From positions 10,531,441 to 10,595,440 of the forward strand of contig NC_059418.1 in assembly GCF_905220565.1 (NCBI RefSeq): 64,000 bases of DNA. The letters are read 5' to 3'. The notes beneath the pieces are model-generated. The model saw nothing but the letters and a program-made list of their open reading frames with translations, did no database searches and was not told the origin of the DNA. A program made the position numbers and the translations under genes. The stretch's first letter is position 1; every line of letters starts with the position of its first letter. Origin of the DNA: Melitaea cinxia. Its lineage: Eukaryota > Arthropoda > Insecta > Lepidoptera > Nymphalidae. Positions 10,737 through 20,783 of this stretch are shown here, in pieces.

Positions 10737-10862
10737 GGTTCCGTTTCTTCTACATGGTGATAGGGGACGGAATTAGAAAAATTGGTATCTATTATTGTTG
10801 TTAACTATTAGCGCTAGCTACAGAGCTAACTAAAACGTTAACTGTGCTAACGCTAGCAAAGC
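10737..10862 (-). ncRNA. Type C snRNA-like RNA, C3
   Basis: Minus core 10918-10882, predicted start 10862. Copy-specific segment 10802-10784 (19 nt), Sm-like AATTTTTCTAATTCC, terminal hairpin 10740-10771. The 5' hairpin has one mismatch. The inner 3' stem has an extra T where other copies have C. Confidence 0.45.
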
Positions 10863-10881
10863 AATACATTCTCATAATCGG

Positions 10882-11114
10882 CTATAAACACAATAATAAA
10901 AACCTTGCCACCGCGATTCGTAACTCGATGAGTGCCATCTGTTACCAAGTAGAAACATACTCGGTACATTCGCTTTTCTTTGATCGGCGTAGTTTTGCTC
11001 GAACCATGAGCGCCATCTATCAACAAGTTGCAACATACAGCGCACATGTACGTCTGTATGTATGGTCTGTTACGAGTAATTGTTTTGTTAAGATTTTATT
11101 CCTTTTGTTTAAAA
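10882..11114. promoter_or_regulatory. Divergent promoter pair, C3
   Basis: Minus core 10918-10882 and plus core 11078-11114 (TGTTTAAAA), 160 bp apart. The plus TATA is weak. Confidence 0.45.
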
Positions 11115-11133
11115 TCAGTTACGATACTTTTGA

Positions 11134-11206
11134 CAGCGGGAGTACGGTCTCGTTCGTGTACCGATTGCACGATGATACCGTTTTCTCATTTTTGATAATT
11201 TCCCGC
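11134..11206 (+). ncRNA. T2 snRNA-like RNA, C3 partner (long form)
   Basis: GCGGGA (11136-11141) pairs perfectly with TCCCGC (11201-11206). The apical part includes TCGT and CGTG arms facing CACG and ATGA. The inner GAACGGT stem has one change and an inserted T. CATTTTTGATAATT fills the 3' internal loop. Confidence 0.45.
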
Positions 11207-11429
11207 AAAATTTAAAATAAAGTACAGATTTTTAATCAATCAATTTTATAGAAATATATACATTTGAGTCATAGACCGCATTTTTACTTATCATCAGATA
11301 TGATAGTGGTCAAACGCAAGCCTAGCATTGTCTAAAAAAAAAACTAGGTTACACAATCTTCGAATTTCATTTTATTGTAATTAATTACTGCAGTAAAGTG
11401 AATAGATCTAAGTTTCATTACAGTTAAAG

Positions 11430-11894
11430 AAAAAACCGACCAAGAGCGAGTTAGACTCGTGCACCGAGGGTTCCGTACAAACAAAATTATTTAAAATGTT
11501 TTTATTATATGGTAAAAAAATTCTTGTTCGCAATTTTTCCTATATCTATACAAAAATATAAATATGGACTATCTGTTTGTAATATTAAAGTAACCACTTT
11601 TTGATAAATACATAAAATGGATGTATACACGGTACATATTATACCAAAATAACATTTTTATCAAATTTTTCTGTCTGTATGTCTGTCTGTATGTCTGTCT
11701 GGCTGTCTTTGTTCCGGCTAATCTCTGAAACGGCTGGACCGATTTTGACGGGTCTTTCACTGGCCGATAGCTGATGTAATAAGGAGTAACGGGGGCTACT
11801 TTTATTTTAGAAATATATTTATTTTTAAACTCTGTGAACTAAACAATAACTTTTTTGTCCAATTCCACGCGGACGAAGTCGCGGGCACAGCTAG
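11430..11894 (+). mobile_element. Helitron-like element ending CTAG
   Basis: Starts in the GACTCGTGCACCGAGGGTTCC block, contains a TGTCTGTATGTCTG repeat and AAACGGCTGGACCGATTTTG, and ends GTCGCGGGCACAGCTAG at 11894 followed by T. A CTAG end before T fits Helitron 3' ends. The 5' end is uncertain. Confidence 0.5.
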
Positions 11895-11895
11895 T

Positions 11896-12395
11896 AGAAA
11901 TATAAAAATCTCAGCAAACCAATTCATTGTTAAAGTTTTTAAAGTTTACAACGCACCTGACATCTGACACTTGCCTGTAGGCCTCAGCTAGCGGGTGTGT
12001 ACACGTTCACTGCACTCACTAACACTACTCTAATGTATATATTTTGTCCATTAGAAAACAAGTCAAGGTCTGGGGCCTGGGATCTTGGACTATTGATAGA
12101 TTGATACTCTGAATACGGGGTCTATTCCTTAGCGTAAATACAGCTACGACAGTTTATTTCCGCTGATTTCTGTGACAGTAAGTAAAGCTACGATCCATTA
12201 AAACTACTTTTTTGACTTCTAATAATTGTCTGTGTATTATCTGTTTGGGAATTTGCAAACCACAAGTTATAATAATGACGACCGAGTTACAGTTTGAAAT
12301 TATTTAAAAATAGTTGCTATGCAATGTTGTGGTTATGCAATATTTAGTTTCTTATAACAAAGAGTAGTGTTGAGAGAGTAGTAGTTGTATTTGGT
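11896..12395. other. No features seen
   Basis: AT-rich unique-looking sequence without a core box, long open frame or recognised repeat. Confidence 0.4.
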
Positions 12396-12530
12396 AAGTT
12401 TTTTAACCGACGAAAAAAACGGAGGCGGTTCTCAAGTCGACGCTTCTATTCTTTTATGTTTTACGCATAACTTTTTAAAGAGTAGTCCGATTTTGATAAT
12501 TCTTTTTTTTGTCTCCAACCTTTTTTTGTC
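12396..12530 (+). repeat. Degenerate relative of TE family A
   Basis: AACCGACGAAAAAAACGG then GGCGGTTCTCAAGTCGACG and GATTTTGATAATTC. Shares order but not close identity with family A, so a distinct subfamily. Confidence 0.45.
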
Positions 12531-13060
12531 GTTATTAGATTCTTCTAAATATCTTTTTCTCATTCGAGAATTATTTTTTGTAGGCTTACCTATGTTGGTA
12601 TATAAAGCCTGTTTTTATAAGTATTTATATTATACAACACATAATGTTTAAAGAAGTATTATATGAAAGTTAATACCTTAAGTAAGGTAGATATTTTAAA
12701 TGTAATGAAAAATTAAGCATGTAGTAATTTTTGGATTATAGCCACAAAAAATATGAAATAAAAACTTTTTAACAAAAAAATTTACCGCCGAAAAAACTGA
12801 AAAGCAAAAAATAATAAACCTTTGTTATTTAACCTTAATAACTAACTTCTTAAGGTAATGAAACTATAGATAAGTATGTATTTTTGTAAATAGTTGAGTT
12901 TTTAATTAACCTTAATAACTAAGTTCTTAAACTATAGTAACTTTAAGTATAGCTAAGTAATTTTGAGTCATGGGATTGGTAACTCTCACAAACTTTATTT
13001 GATATATAGCTATTAAGGTGACCCGGTGGACTAGAAGGTCAGAATTACATAAGTTTTTAC
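12531..13060. other. AT-rich, no features seen
   Basis: Very AT-rich, with two copies of a TTAACCTTAATAACTAA motif (12829, 12906). No gene. Confidence 0.4.
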
Positions 13061-13063
13061 AAG

Positions 13064-13682
13064 TTTTTTTTTTAACCGACTTCCAAAAAAGGAGGAGGTT
13101 CTCAATTCGACTGTATTTTTTTTTTTTTTTATGTATGTTACATCAGAACTTTTGACCGGGTGGACCGATTTCGACAAATTTTGTTTTAATCGAAAGGTGG
13201 CGTGTGCCAATTGGTCCCATTTAAATTTATTTGAGATCTAACAACTACTTTTCGAGTTATATCTAATAATGCGTTTTTACTTGACGCTTTTTTCGTCGAC
13301 CTACGTTGTATTATACCGCATAACTTTCTACTGGATGAACCGATTTTGATAATTCTTTTTTGTTGGAAATAGTATATTCCTAGTATGGTACCATGATAAG
13401 GAAACCAGGACTTGATGATGGGATCCTAGAGAAATCGAGGGAAACTCTCGAAAATCCGCAATAACTTTTTACTGGGTATACCGATTTTGATAATTTTTAA
13501 TTAAATCGAAAGCTGATATTTATCATGTGGTCACATATAAATTTTATCGAGATCTGATAACTACTTTTTGAGTAATCTTTGATAACGCGTAGTTACTTGA
13601 CTATTTTTTCGTCGATCTACGTTGTATTACTCTTCGATGTAATTGAAGTCGGTTTTTTTTCGTTTGCGAGCAAACACAATTA
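13064..13682 (+). mobile_element. TE family A copy
   Basis: Complete copy, TTTAACCGACTTCC to GCGAGCAAACACAAT. Confidence 0.7.
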
Positions 13683-13845
13683 TTTTTTTTTAAATCTGTA
13701 TAACCACTACAACTTTGAAACTTTTAAAGGACTATTTAGTAACAAAGAAAAAAAATAATTTAATGATTTTAAAGATGAAGACAACTTAACATTGAAGTTA
13801 GTCTCATTAATAATTGTGTGTGAATTTTAATATTGGTATAATAAA

Positions 13846-13909
13846 CTGATATAAAAATACATGGTACAGCTAATCTCGCTGTGATAATATATTTTTATAT
13901 CAATATCAG
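13846..13909 (-). ncRNA. Singleton snRNA-like hairpin RNA O1
   Basis: Minus core box 13962-13926 (TATTTATAC at the TATA position) predicts a start near 13906. The RNA is a long hairpin: 13890-13909 pairs with 13846-13859 (14 bp with a six-base bulge), and a CAGC/GCTG mini-stem lies inside. No second copy is seen in the window. Confidence 0.45.
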
Positions 13910-14149
13910 AAATAATTTAAGTCGAGTATAAATACCATGACAAAAATCTTGCCAATGCGATTCAGAAATTGTAACTAGTGGTTAGCGCCATCTGTCAACA
14001 AGTCGAAACATGCGCCGAACATTGAACATTCACAGCATGCAATACGAAAATATGGCTATTTACTGCTCAGTTTGATCACAAAACCGAATAGAATTGTATT
14101 ACTTATTTATGTTGACGTTTAACATTTCAAACAATAAGTTATACGTACA

Positions 14150-15400
14150 TGGTATTATTGTACTACCGCGTGAGTTTTGAATTACCATATAGCAGACGAG
14201 AGATGTTATTCGCCGAAAATATAAAATACAGTGTAATGTGTTCTATCTCATTCTCATACTCTGTCACACATTTGTGTGTTTTTTTCTTTATCGTGACGCA
14301 TTATCGTTGTATCGAGTCTCAAATTACAAATTGTTGTAGAAGAAGAAGTTTCAACTTAAAATAATTTGATATGTGATGGAATTACGAACTAAACATATTT
14401 CAACTGTCATAGTTGCACAGCAGGAAATATCTTGCATGACATCTGGAGCAGCCTGACTATACCTCGACCTTACACAAGATCTCAGCTAAATAAAACTGTT
14501 CTCAAGCAGTGTTGCATTCCTTTGGTAAGGTGACCAAAGATCCTGGGGGGATTGGGGATATGATCGGGGTTGTGATGCTTCTGGTATTGCAGACGTTTAT
14601 ATTTTGCGGTAGTCAGTGAGTCGTAGCCTTGCTTGATGATCTAGTTGCATAAAAAATACAATACAAAGAGTAATAAAAGTTTGCAACCGCGATATTTAAA
14701 TTAACTTTCTTACTATTTACGCATACCATTTCAATAAACTTGCTTTGTTAACGGATAGTTTTATTTAAAGTCGTCGTCATTCTGCGCAGATTTTGCGAGA
14801 ACGAGGGTTCAAAGCGCAATTTGATCTTAAAACAGAATAAGAGTCCGGCGTGTCAGCGATTTTGATACTTTGAAAAAAAATAGAATATATAAATATTTCA
14901 CTTTATATTTAATTTTTACTGCAACTTTTAGACATTTGCATAAAAGAGGTAAAGACATTGATCTCATAGAGAATATTTTGATAATAATATTATAAACGTA
15001 ACACACGCACACTATTGTTAAATATATACGAGTATATTCATACATATATCATTAAATTGATTGTGAAACTAATACTTAATTAATCAAAAGAATAACTGAT
15101 CGCTTTTACTGGTCAGTGCGATATTTACAGCACAACAATTGTAGGTATACCTCATATAATAACATTGCGTATAATTTTATTATACCTACTTTAGTAAGAA
15201 TTGAAAGTATCAAGACGATTGGTCCGAGCTACATCCGCGAGGAAGCGCTCTTATCGTGACTTGTAGTATGAATTTTGATATTTAATTAAAACTTGCTGTA
15301 GGGTTGAATATAAACGTGTAATAACACTGTTTAGAGTAATGAGACAAAGATCTTCTTAAATATAAGTTTCTCAAAGTGGACCATCTGTAACTGTTCAAAT
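14150..15400. other. Array-unit block, sister of 36060-37430
   Basis: Extended match to 36240-37430 and weaker match to 5760-6740. Includes the CCTCGACCTTACACAAG and GATGCTTCTGG SINE-type segment. Non-coding. Confidence 0.55.
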
Positions 15401-15431
15401 TGCTTTTTGTTTTTCTCGATTACGAATAATG

Positions 15432-15535
15432 AATCGCGCTGGCAAGATTTTTGTTCTTGTACATAACGTTAAGTAGGTATATTAATTTCGAAAAATTGAT
15501 TTAAGGTCCTGCGAGTGACGCTTAACAGTTTTACT
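15432..15535 (+). ncRNA. T4 snRNA-like RNA, copy b
   Basis: Core 15432-15468 (TACATAACG), predicted start 15488. GGTCCTGCGAGTGACGC block conserved, ending before CAGTTTTA. The TATA is weaker than in copy a. Confidence 0.4.
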
Positions 15536-15689
15536 TAAAAATTTAACATTTACCATAAAGAAGTTGTAAACATTAGAGAAGGCGTCTCGTTCATATTTTT
15601 AAAAACAGCAGAAACTTTGACCTTATCTAAGTCTACGGTTCTTCTATTATAAGCCATGATGAGAAATTAAAGACAAAAGCGAAATGAAA

Positions 15690-16165
15690 TGAAATAAAGA
15701 CCTAATGGACGTGTTTACAAAAAATAATTATTGTGTCGGTAGATTCGTAATTTAATTTTAAACTACCGTCACATAAAAATTACAAAATAAGACAGTATGA
15801 AAATGAGCTTTATTGAGAGCTTAAGAAATTATTCCAATTTAAAATGTACGGCACAATTTTGAGTGAATTTACCCTACGAGACAAAGACTATCGTCCGCTA
15901 GCCAATACCACAAGGAATCTAATTTTTTTACCGACCGGAACACGCTTACATCAACTTGATTTCCTACGAATATACATTACATGAAGACATTGTCATACTG
16001 CGTTCTTATTGGTGGGACGGTACACGCATTAGAATCGTTACAATATTAAATTGATTAATTAAAATTGTAAATCAAAGTAGAAATGCATAGAATTGACTTC
16101 TATGATTATAATAACATTTTAACGCTTATTATTTATTGACAAATTTAAACAGCGAAAGAAATTTG
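15690..16165. other. Array-unit block with an empty Helitron site
   Basis: Matches 37710-38160 and continues through TTATTATTTATTGACAAATT near 16131. In the sister block at 38160/42240 a 4-kb insertion interrupts this site, so this copy shows the unoccupied state. Confidence 0.55.
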
Positions 16166-16167
16166 TG

Positions 16168-16330
16168 TAATTGTGTTTGCCCCCAAAATAAAAAACCAAC
16201 TTCAATTACATCGACCAAATAACACAATGCAAGTAGACGCAGTCAAGTAAATACGCATTGTTAGAGATAAATCAATAAGTTCTTGTCAGATTTTATTTAA
16301 ACAGGAACACAAGATAAGCACCACCATACC
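16168..16330 (-). repeat. TE family A subfamily, partial
   Basis: AATTGTGTTTGCCCCC start and CGACCAAATAACACAATGC body. The distal half is missing compared with 42273-42547. Confidence 0.5.
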
Positions 16331-16600
16331 AGTTTGTGGTCGCCAGTCTTCCCGCTCCTTCTTTCACTCGTGACAAATATCTGTATGTGCCACACAGGTG
16401 ATTATCGTGGTTTGAATGTTTTTTTTTTTTGTATTCAGTAAGTGTGTTTCCAGGTCTCTGACACAGGAATGCGAAGACTTAGTTATGGGGCTTTACCGAC
16501 CTAATTATATAAAATAAAATACTAGATTCTGTTACAAAAATTAACACTTTCAGTACAAAATTTTGTCTTAAATAAAGTTACGCAGATCTAGCACAGTCAA
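16331..16600 (+). repeat. SINE-like block without B hairpin
   Basis: Same block as 8280-8450, ending GACTTAGTTATGGGG, but it runs into CTTTACCGACCTAATTAT instead of the GTTCC hairpin. The B hairpin is absent at this junction, and likewise at 42785. Confidence 0.45.
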
Positions 16601-16665
16601 CACTGGATGTACTGGTATGTTTCTACTTGTTACTAGATGGCACTCATCGTTGGTTGCTTATTGTA

Positions 16666-16785
16666 AATCGCGGTGACGAGATTTTTATTTCTATATGTAA
16701 AGTTAATTACGATCACTTCGAAAATTGAAAATTTTGGAGAGCCGCATAACGCATCGTTATTAGGCTTTCCAAATTTTCGCAAATA
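16666..16785 (+). ncRNA. T3 snRNA-like RNA, copy b
   Basis: Core 16666-16702 (TATGTAAAG), start near 16722. Outer stem TTGGAGAGCC (16734-16743) with GGCTTTCCAA (16763-16772), ten pairs with one G-U. Inner ATAACG/CGTTAT. The outer stem is three pairs longer than in copy a, and its additional pairs are complementary on both sides. Confidence 0.55.
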
Positions 16786-16899
16786 TTTAAATTATAAATT
16801 TCAAAATAAATACTCAACGTCGTCGCAGACGACACTTACAGACGGTTACCAATACTGGATCGCTGAGAGAAGATTTATAAGGTCGGTTACGGGTTCGTC

Positions 16900-17335
16900 A
16901 TAGTCATAGTTCGTCATAGTCATCAATTTTAAATATCGAACGGCAAAGCTCAATTTCGATCTTGAAAAAAAAATTAAAAAGTTCTTTACTTGATTCTTTT
17001 TAATGAAAAAAAGCGGGAATAGAAAACTTTTACTTTAAATATTGTTTGTTCAATTATTGTTTCTTGTAATGCCGGTTTTTTTCTACTTACCTCACATTCG
17101 AGATTTAAAGCAGAATAGTTAGCTTGCGCCTACATATCTCGGGCTGCAATTGATGCCTTACATCCCTTGGCTACTAATCTGCTATTATTCACACTGACGT
17201 ACGCACCGCCAGGTGCATACGTCATTAATATGTTAATCTTTAAGAATTTTAATTTAGAACGAGAAATGGTTCAACAGTTCAATGGTTCAATGGTCTTCTT
17301 GCTTATATTATTGTGTTAAACAAATATTATTAAAA
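16900..17335. other. No gene; unit tail
   Basis: AT-rich, with a partial match to 33600-33840 (ACGTACG...CCAGATACAATG region). No coding signal. Confidence 0.4.
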
Positions 17336-17339
17336 TATA

Positions 17340-17453
17340 TCTACTTTGACAGCTAGGTAAGTGCAACCCACGCCTTCCTTAGTGTCAAGAAGATAAAACA
17401 CCGACTTCGTAATTACCTTTGTATACTGTAATTAAAACCTCGCCACCGCGACT
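17340..17453 (-). ncRNA. T5 snRNA-like RNA, copy a
   Basis: Minus core 17453-17417 with TATACAAAG at the TATA position, RNA about 17397-17340. TGACA at 17387-17383 pairs with TGTCA at 17351-17347, with GGAAGGCGTGGG in the loop side. Four related copies: 33840, 44095, 49780, 58694. This one keeps a full core. Confidence 0.45.
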
Positions 17454-17529
17454 TAGAATTTTGTATTTAATCATGAGTCCTATCTATCAATGAGTCAAAA
17501 CACAACGAATATTATTCTTGTCCAATGTG

Positions 17530-18185
17530 ATAAATTATATAAGTCAACTTGAGTATTTTAAACTACTGACTGTAAGTAAGATTACTACGTAAGATTAAGC
17601 TAGATATAATTATAGTATTATAAGGAACTTGAACAGCGATGCTGCTGAGTAACGCCTACCTTGAAATAGAAAAATATAAAAATAAAAATTGCATGTTTTT
17701 AGAATAAAAAAGGACATGGGTTCATAAGCCCGTGGATGTATATCACTTGTAAAAAAAAAACTACTGACAGACTATATTAAACTTTTTTTGTGATTATTAC
17801 AAAAAAAGTATGTTGTTTGGTCTACTTACGTTATTCTATCTGCTATAGTTACGGAAATAATTTTTATACAAAATAATATAACTCTGTCGAAAATTCGTAA
17901 ACATCGATATTTATCAATTTGTATCCTTTTCTCAGTAATCAATCACTCCAAGTATTCAACAACATTTTTCGTGCTTTATGACGTAAAAGCGATCTCGTAT
18001 TTAATTTCAAATTTAGTTTTCAGTATATTTTCATGAATACTGGTGTATCTAAAGTTATATCCCTTTGAACCTAAAACTCTTATATACCGGCAAATACGGT
18101 GACTTATGTGTATAGGCGAGTCGTAACGATGAGCGATTCATTTTAATTTTTATGTATTAATCTCACTTTAGTATAAGTTAATGTA
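17530..18185. other. AT-rich, no gene
   Basis: Contains a stretch like 50060-50150 and 58960-59050 (TTGAACCTAAAACTC, degenerate), plus TACTTACGTTATTCTATCTG shared with 50040 and 58945. No core box is recognised here. Confidence 0.4.
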
Positions 18186-18187
18186 CT

Positions 18188-18296
18188 GGGGTTCCGTTCC
18201 ACCTACATGGTGATAGGGGACGGTACTAGAAAAAATTAACTGAGAGAATCCTTAGGAACTATTAGCGCTAGCTACTACAGCCAACGCCAGCAAAGC
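18188..18296 (-). ncRNA. Type C snRNA-like RNA, C4
   Basis: Minus core 18352-18316, start 18296. The shortest copy-specific segment (18250-18238, 13 nt). Sm-like TTTTTTCTAG, terminal hairpin 18194-18223 with CCGT/ACGG. The 5' hairpin is reduced by a deletion. Confidence 0.4.
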
Positions 18297-18315
18297 AAGA
18301 CATTCTCATAATCGA

Positions 18316-18560
18316 CTATAAACACAATAATTAAAACCTTGCCACCGCGATTCGTAACTCGATGAGTGCCATCTGCTACCAAGTAGAAACATACAGCGTA
18401 CATGCGCTTTGTTTGATCGACGTAGCTTTGATCGAACCATGAGCGCCATCTATGAACAAATTGCAACATACACCGAACATGTCTAGAAATGTTCAGTCGT
18501 TGATTGGCCTGTTACGGGTAATGAATCGTGGTTTCAAGATTTTATTTCTTCTATATAAAG
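18316..18560. promoter_or_regulatory. Divergent promoter pair, C4
   Basis: Minus core 18352-18316 and plus core 18524-18560 (perfect TATATAAAG), 172 bp apart. Confidence 0.5.
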
Positions 18561-18579
18561 TCGGTTATAATACTTTTGA

Positions 18580-18652
18580 ATGCGGGAGAACGGTCTCGTT
18601 CGTGAACCGCTTGCACGATGATACCGTTCTCTCATTTTTAATATTTTCTCGC
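18580..18652 (+). ncRNA. T2 snRNA-like RNA, C4 partner
   Basis: GCGGGA (18582-18587) faces TCTCGC with one G-U pair. GAGAACGGT pairs with ACCGTTCTC over nine bases. Long apical form with TCGT and CGTG arms. The internal loop is CATTTTTAATATTT. Confidence 0.45.
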
Positions 18653-18833
18653 AAAAGTTGACCAATTTTAGATTTCTAATAAATATAAATTTCATTTGGA
18701 GCAGTTTCATTACAAGACACGTGTTTACTTGTTTTATTATATAACTCACGTTGTCCTGGTGGTTGTAGCCATGTCTGTAGTATGGTTGTAAGTATGTCAT
18801 GTATGTCATTAGACCATGTATATAATATAAAAG

Positions 18834-18943
18834 CTTGTCGCGAGATTTACCTCTGTAGATAAACAATGAAATTAATCAAATGATTTTTAATTTTTAAATA
18901 TTTTCAAACTAAGTAAATACGAGAACTTAAATCTCGCGACAAG
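18834..18943. repeat. 16-bp perfect inverted repeat
   Basis: CTTGTCGCGAGATTTA at 18834-18849 and its exact complement at 18928-18943, with a 78-bp AT-rich spacer. No coding content. Confidence 0.8.
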
Positions 18944-19189
18944 AACATATCAGTACAAACGAAAAATGAGAAAATCAAAACAACTAAAGACCAACGTGGT
19001 AAAAAGCCTGACATAATATATGACATAGACCATACACACTTACATAGATATTAAGATTCAAAACAAAGTTGTATATATATTTGAAACGGGTAATCATAAC
19101 GATCTACGCACTAAGTAACATGAGAGATGGAGACCCAATGCTCAGTTCGCGCCTCCTACATTTCGGAAATACGTTTTGTCGTATTTTTA

Positions 19190-20260
19190 CCCGACTGCCA
19201 AGGAAGGGTTATGTTTTTCGCGCGTATCTTGTATGTATGTATGTATATTTGTATGTAATATTCTTTACTACCTCATATTTCCAGAACCACTGAACGGATT
19301 TACATAATTGAGGTATCGTTAGGTTCGTCTTAGCTGCCCAAGTGTTCTTAGATAGGTGACATTAAAAAAAAATCAAACATGGCGGCTGCGCGAAGCCATT
19401 GTAGTTAATGAAAAAAAAAATTTTTTTCCTCGAATACTACAATATGGGTATCAAATTGAAGGGCACAAGGATACGATTTTAAAAAGGTATATCATGATTA
19501 TTATTACCGTAATACTAATAAAGAAATACAATATTAAAGTTTAAAAAATGTGGACTTTGCTCTTGCCACCTTCCCACGCCTATGCCATACCAAACTCGCC
19601 TCCTAGGCAACGATCAACTTCGGGGTGTAGCCTTTCTAATAAAATACAATGTTTAAAAAAAAAACATACAATTAAAATTACAAATAAAAATTAATAAATG
19701 TCACACCAATTTACAGTTACATTAATAAAATCAATAACAAATACATAATAAATACCAAATACAAACAAATAATTTTAATAATAATTTCATTATATTAAAA
19801 CTAATAGTTGTTGACTTAAGCAGTCACCTATTTGTTAAAGGTCAGGCTTACGTTGCTTTGAGCAGAGTGAGATCTTTCTCCGGGCTTGCTATCAGTTCTC
19901 TTGACCCTAAAAATTACTTAATCAACCACATGATGTAAACTGTTATAATGAATTGAACCGATTACGTAATTTATCTGACTAAAGAGACATAAATAAAATA
20001 ATAATTAAAAAAGAAAACAAAAAACCCGCCTGCGTGAAGAACAACTAATAGAAAATCAACTGAAAAAGCTGGAACAAGATAAAAATCCAATATGCACACA
20101 AAGTCAGCGAACTAAATAGAAACAATATCAAACATTTTGTGCTGTACATTTAAAATATATTAATACGGTAGTCCTTCGAAACTTTATGCAACGTCGTAGA
20201 TAATATGCAGTCGGAGGCATGAAATTGAAGGATAAGTCAAATCATTCTCTCTTTGTGCAT
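19190..20260 (+). mobile_element. Helitron-like repeat, copy 2
   Basis: Starts TTTACCCGACTGCCAAGG at about 19187. Carries the CATGGCGGCTGCG block, the helicase fragment (19808-19938) and the CCCGCCTGCGTGAAGAAC end block. Its end has been turned into a large fold-back. Confidence 0.6.
19808..19938 (+). pseudogene. Helitron helicase C-terminal fragment
   Basis: Frame reads GQAYVALSRVRSFSGLAISS and ends at TAA 19936-19938. Stops earlier than copies 1 and 3 because of a frame change after LDPK. Confidence 0.65.
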
Positions 20261-20484
20261 GTCTCCGACTGCACGTTATGTACGACGTTGCATAAAGTTT
20301 CGAAGGACTACCGTATTAATATATTTTAAATGTACAGTACATATGTTTGATATTGTTTCTATTTAGTTCGCTGACTTTGTGTGCATATTGGATTTTTATC
20401 TTGTTCCAGCTTTTTCAGTTGATTTTCTATTAGTTGTTCTTCACGCAGGCGGGTTTTTTGTTTTTTTTTAATTATTATTTTATT
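19991..20484. repeat. 494-bp fold-back (inverted repeat)
   Basis: Left arm 19991-20221 and right arm 20258-20484 are near-identical reverse complements with a 36-bp loop. Landmarks CCCGCCTGCGTGAAGAAC and its complement, and GTAGTCCTTCGAAAC and its complement. Copy 3 of the repeat (48110-48303) has only the left-arm version. Confidence 0.85.
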
Positions 20485-20748
20485 AATAATTGTTAAAACG
20501 GAAGAAAAACTCGAGTTCATTAATCACACGTCAGGAATTATTTTTTCTAAATTTAGAATTATTTAATTGACATTATGCACAACAACAAAAATCTTACCCA
20601 GTTTACGCGTGGCTAGCCCAGTGGATGCACGTATAGCACTGCGGCGCTCGATTTAATCAAGATCTACGTAACAGTCGGTGTTGTTTTACGTAAACGAGTT
20701 ATAGCATTAGTGTTTTATAATATAAGTCTGTTACTAAGTATTAATAAG

Positions 20749-20772
20749 GGCACTCCTGGCAACAGGAGTGCC
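20749..20772 (+). promoter_or_regulatory. GCAA-capped hairpin before ORF1
   Basis: Ten-base perfect stem GGCACTCCTG / CAGGAGTGCC closed by the GNRA tetraloop GCAA, ending 11 nt before the ORF1 ATG at 20784. Position suggests an RNA role in translation or packaging, which is inference. Confidence 0.7.
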
Positions 20773-20783
20773 TTAGTGTAACA

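Noticed and set aside
10844..11215. A 123-codon open frame on plus
   Set aside because: It runs straight through the C3 promoter pair and T2 RNA, with repeats of the promoter sequence translated. Paralogous units have no equivalent frame.
18534..18866. A 110-codon minus frame
   Set aside because: It lies over the T2 RNA and AT-rich flank and is not conserved in sister units.
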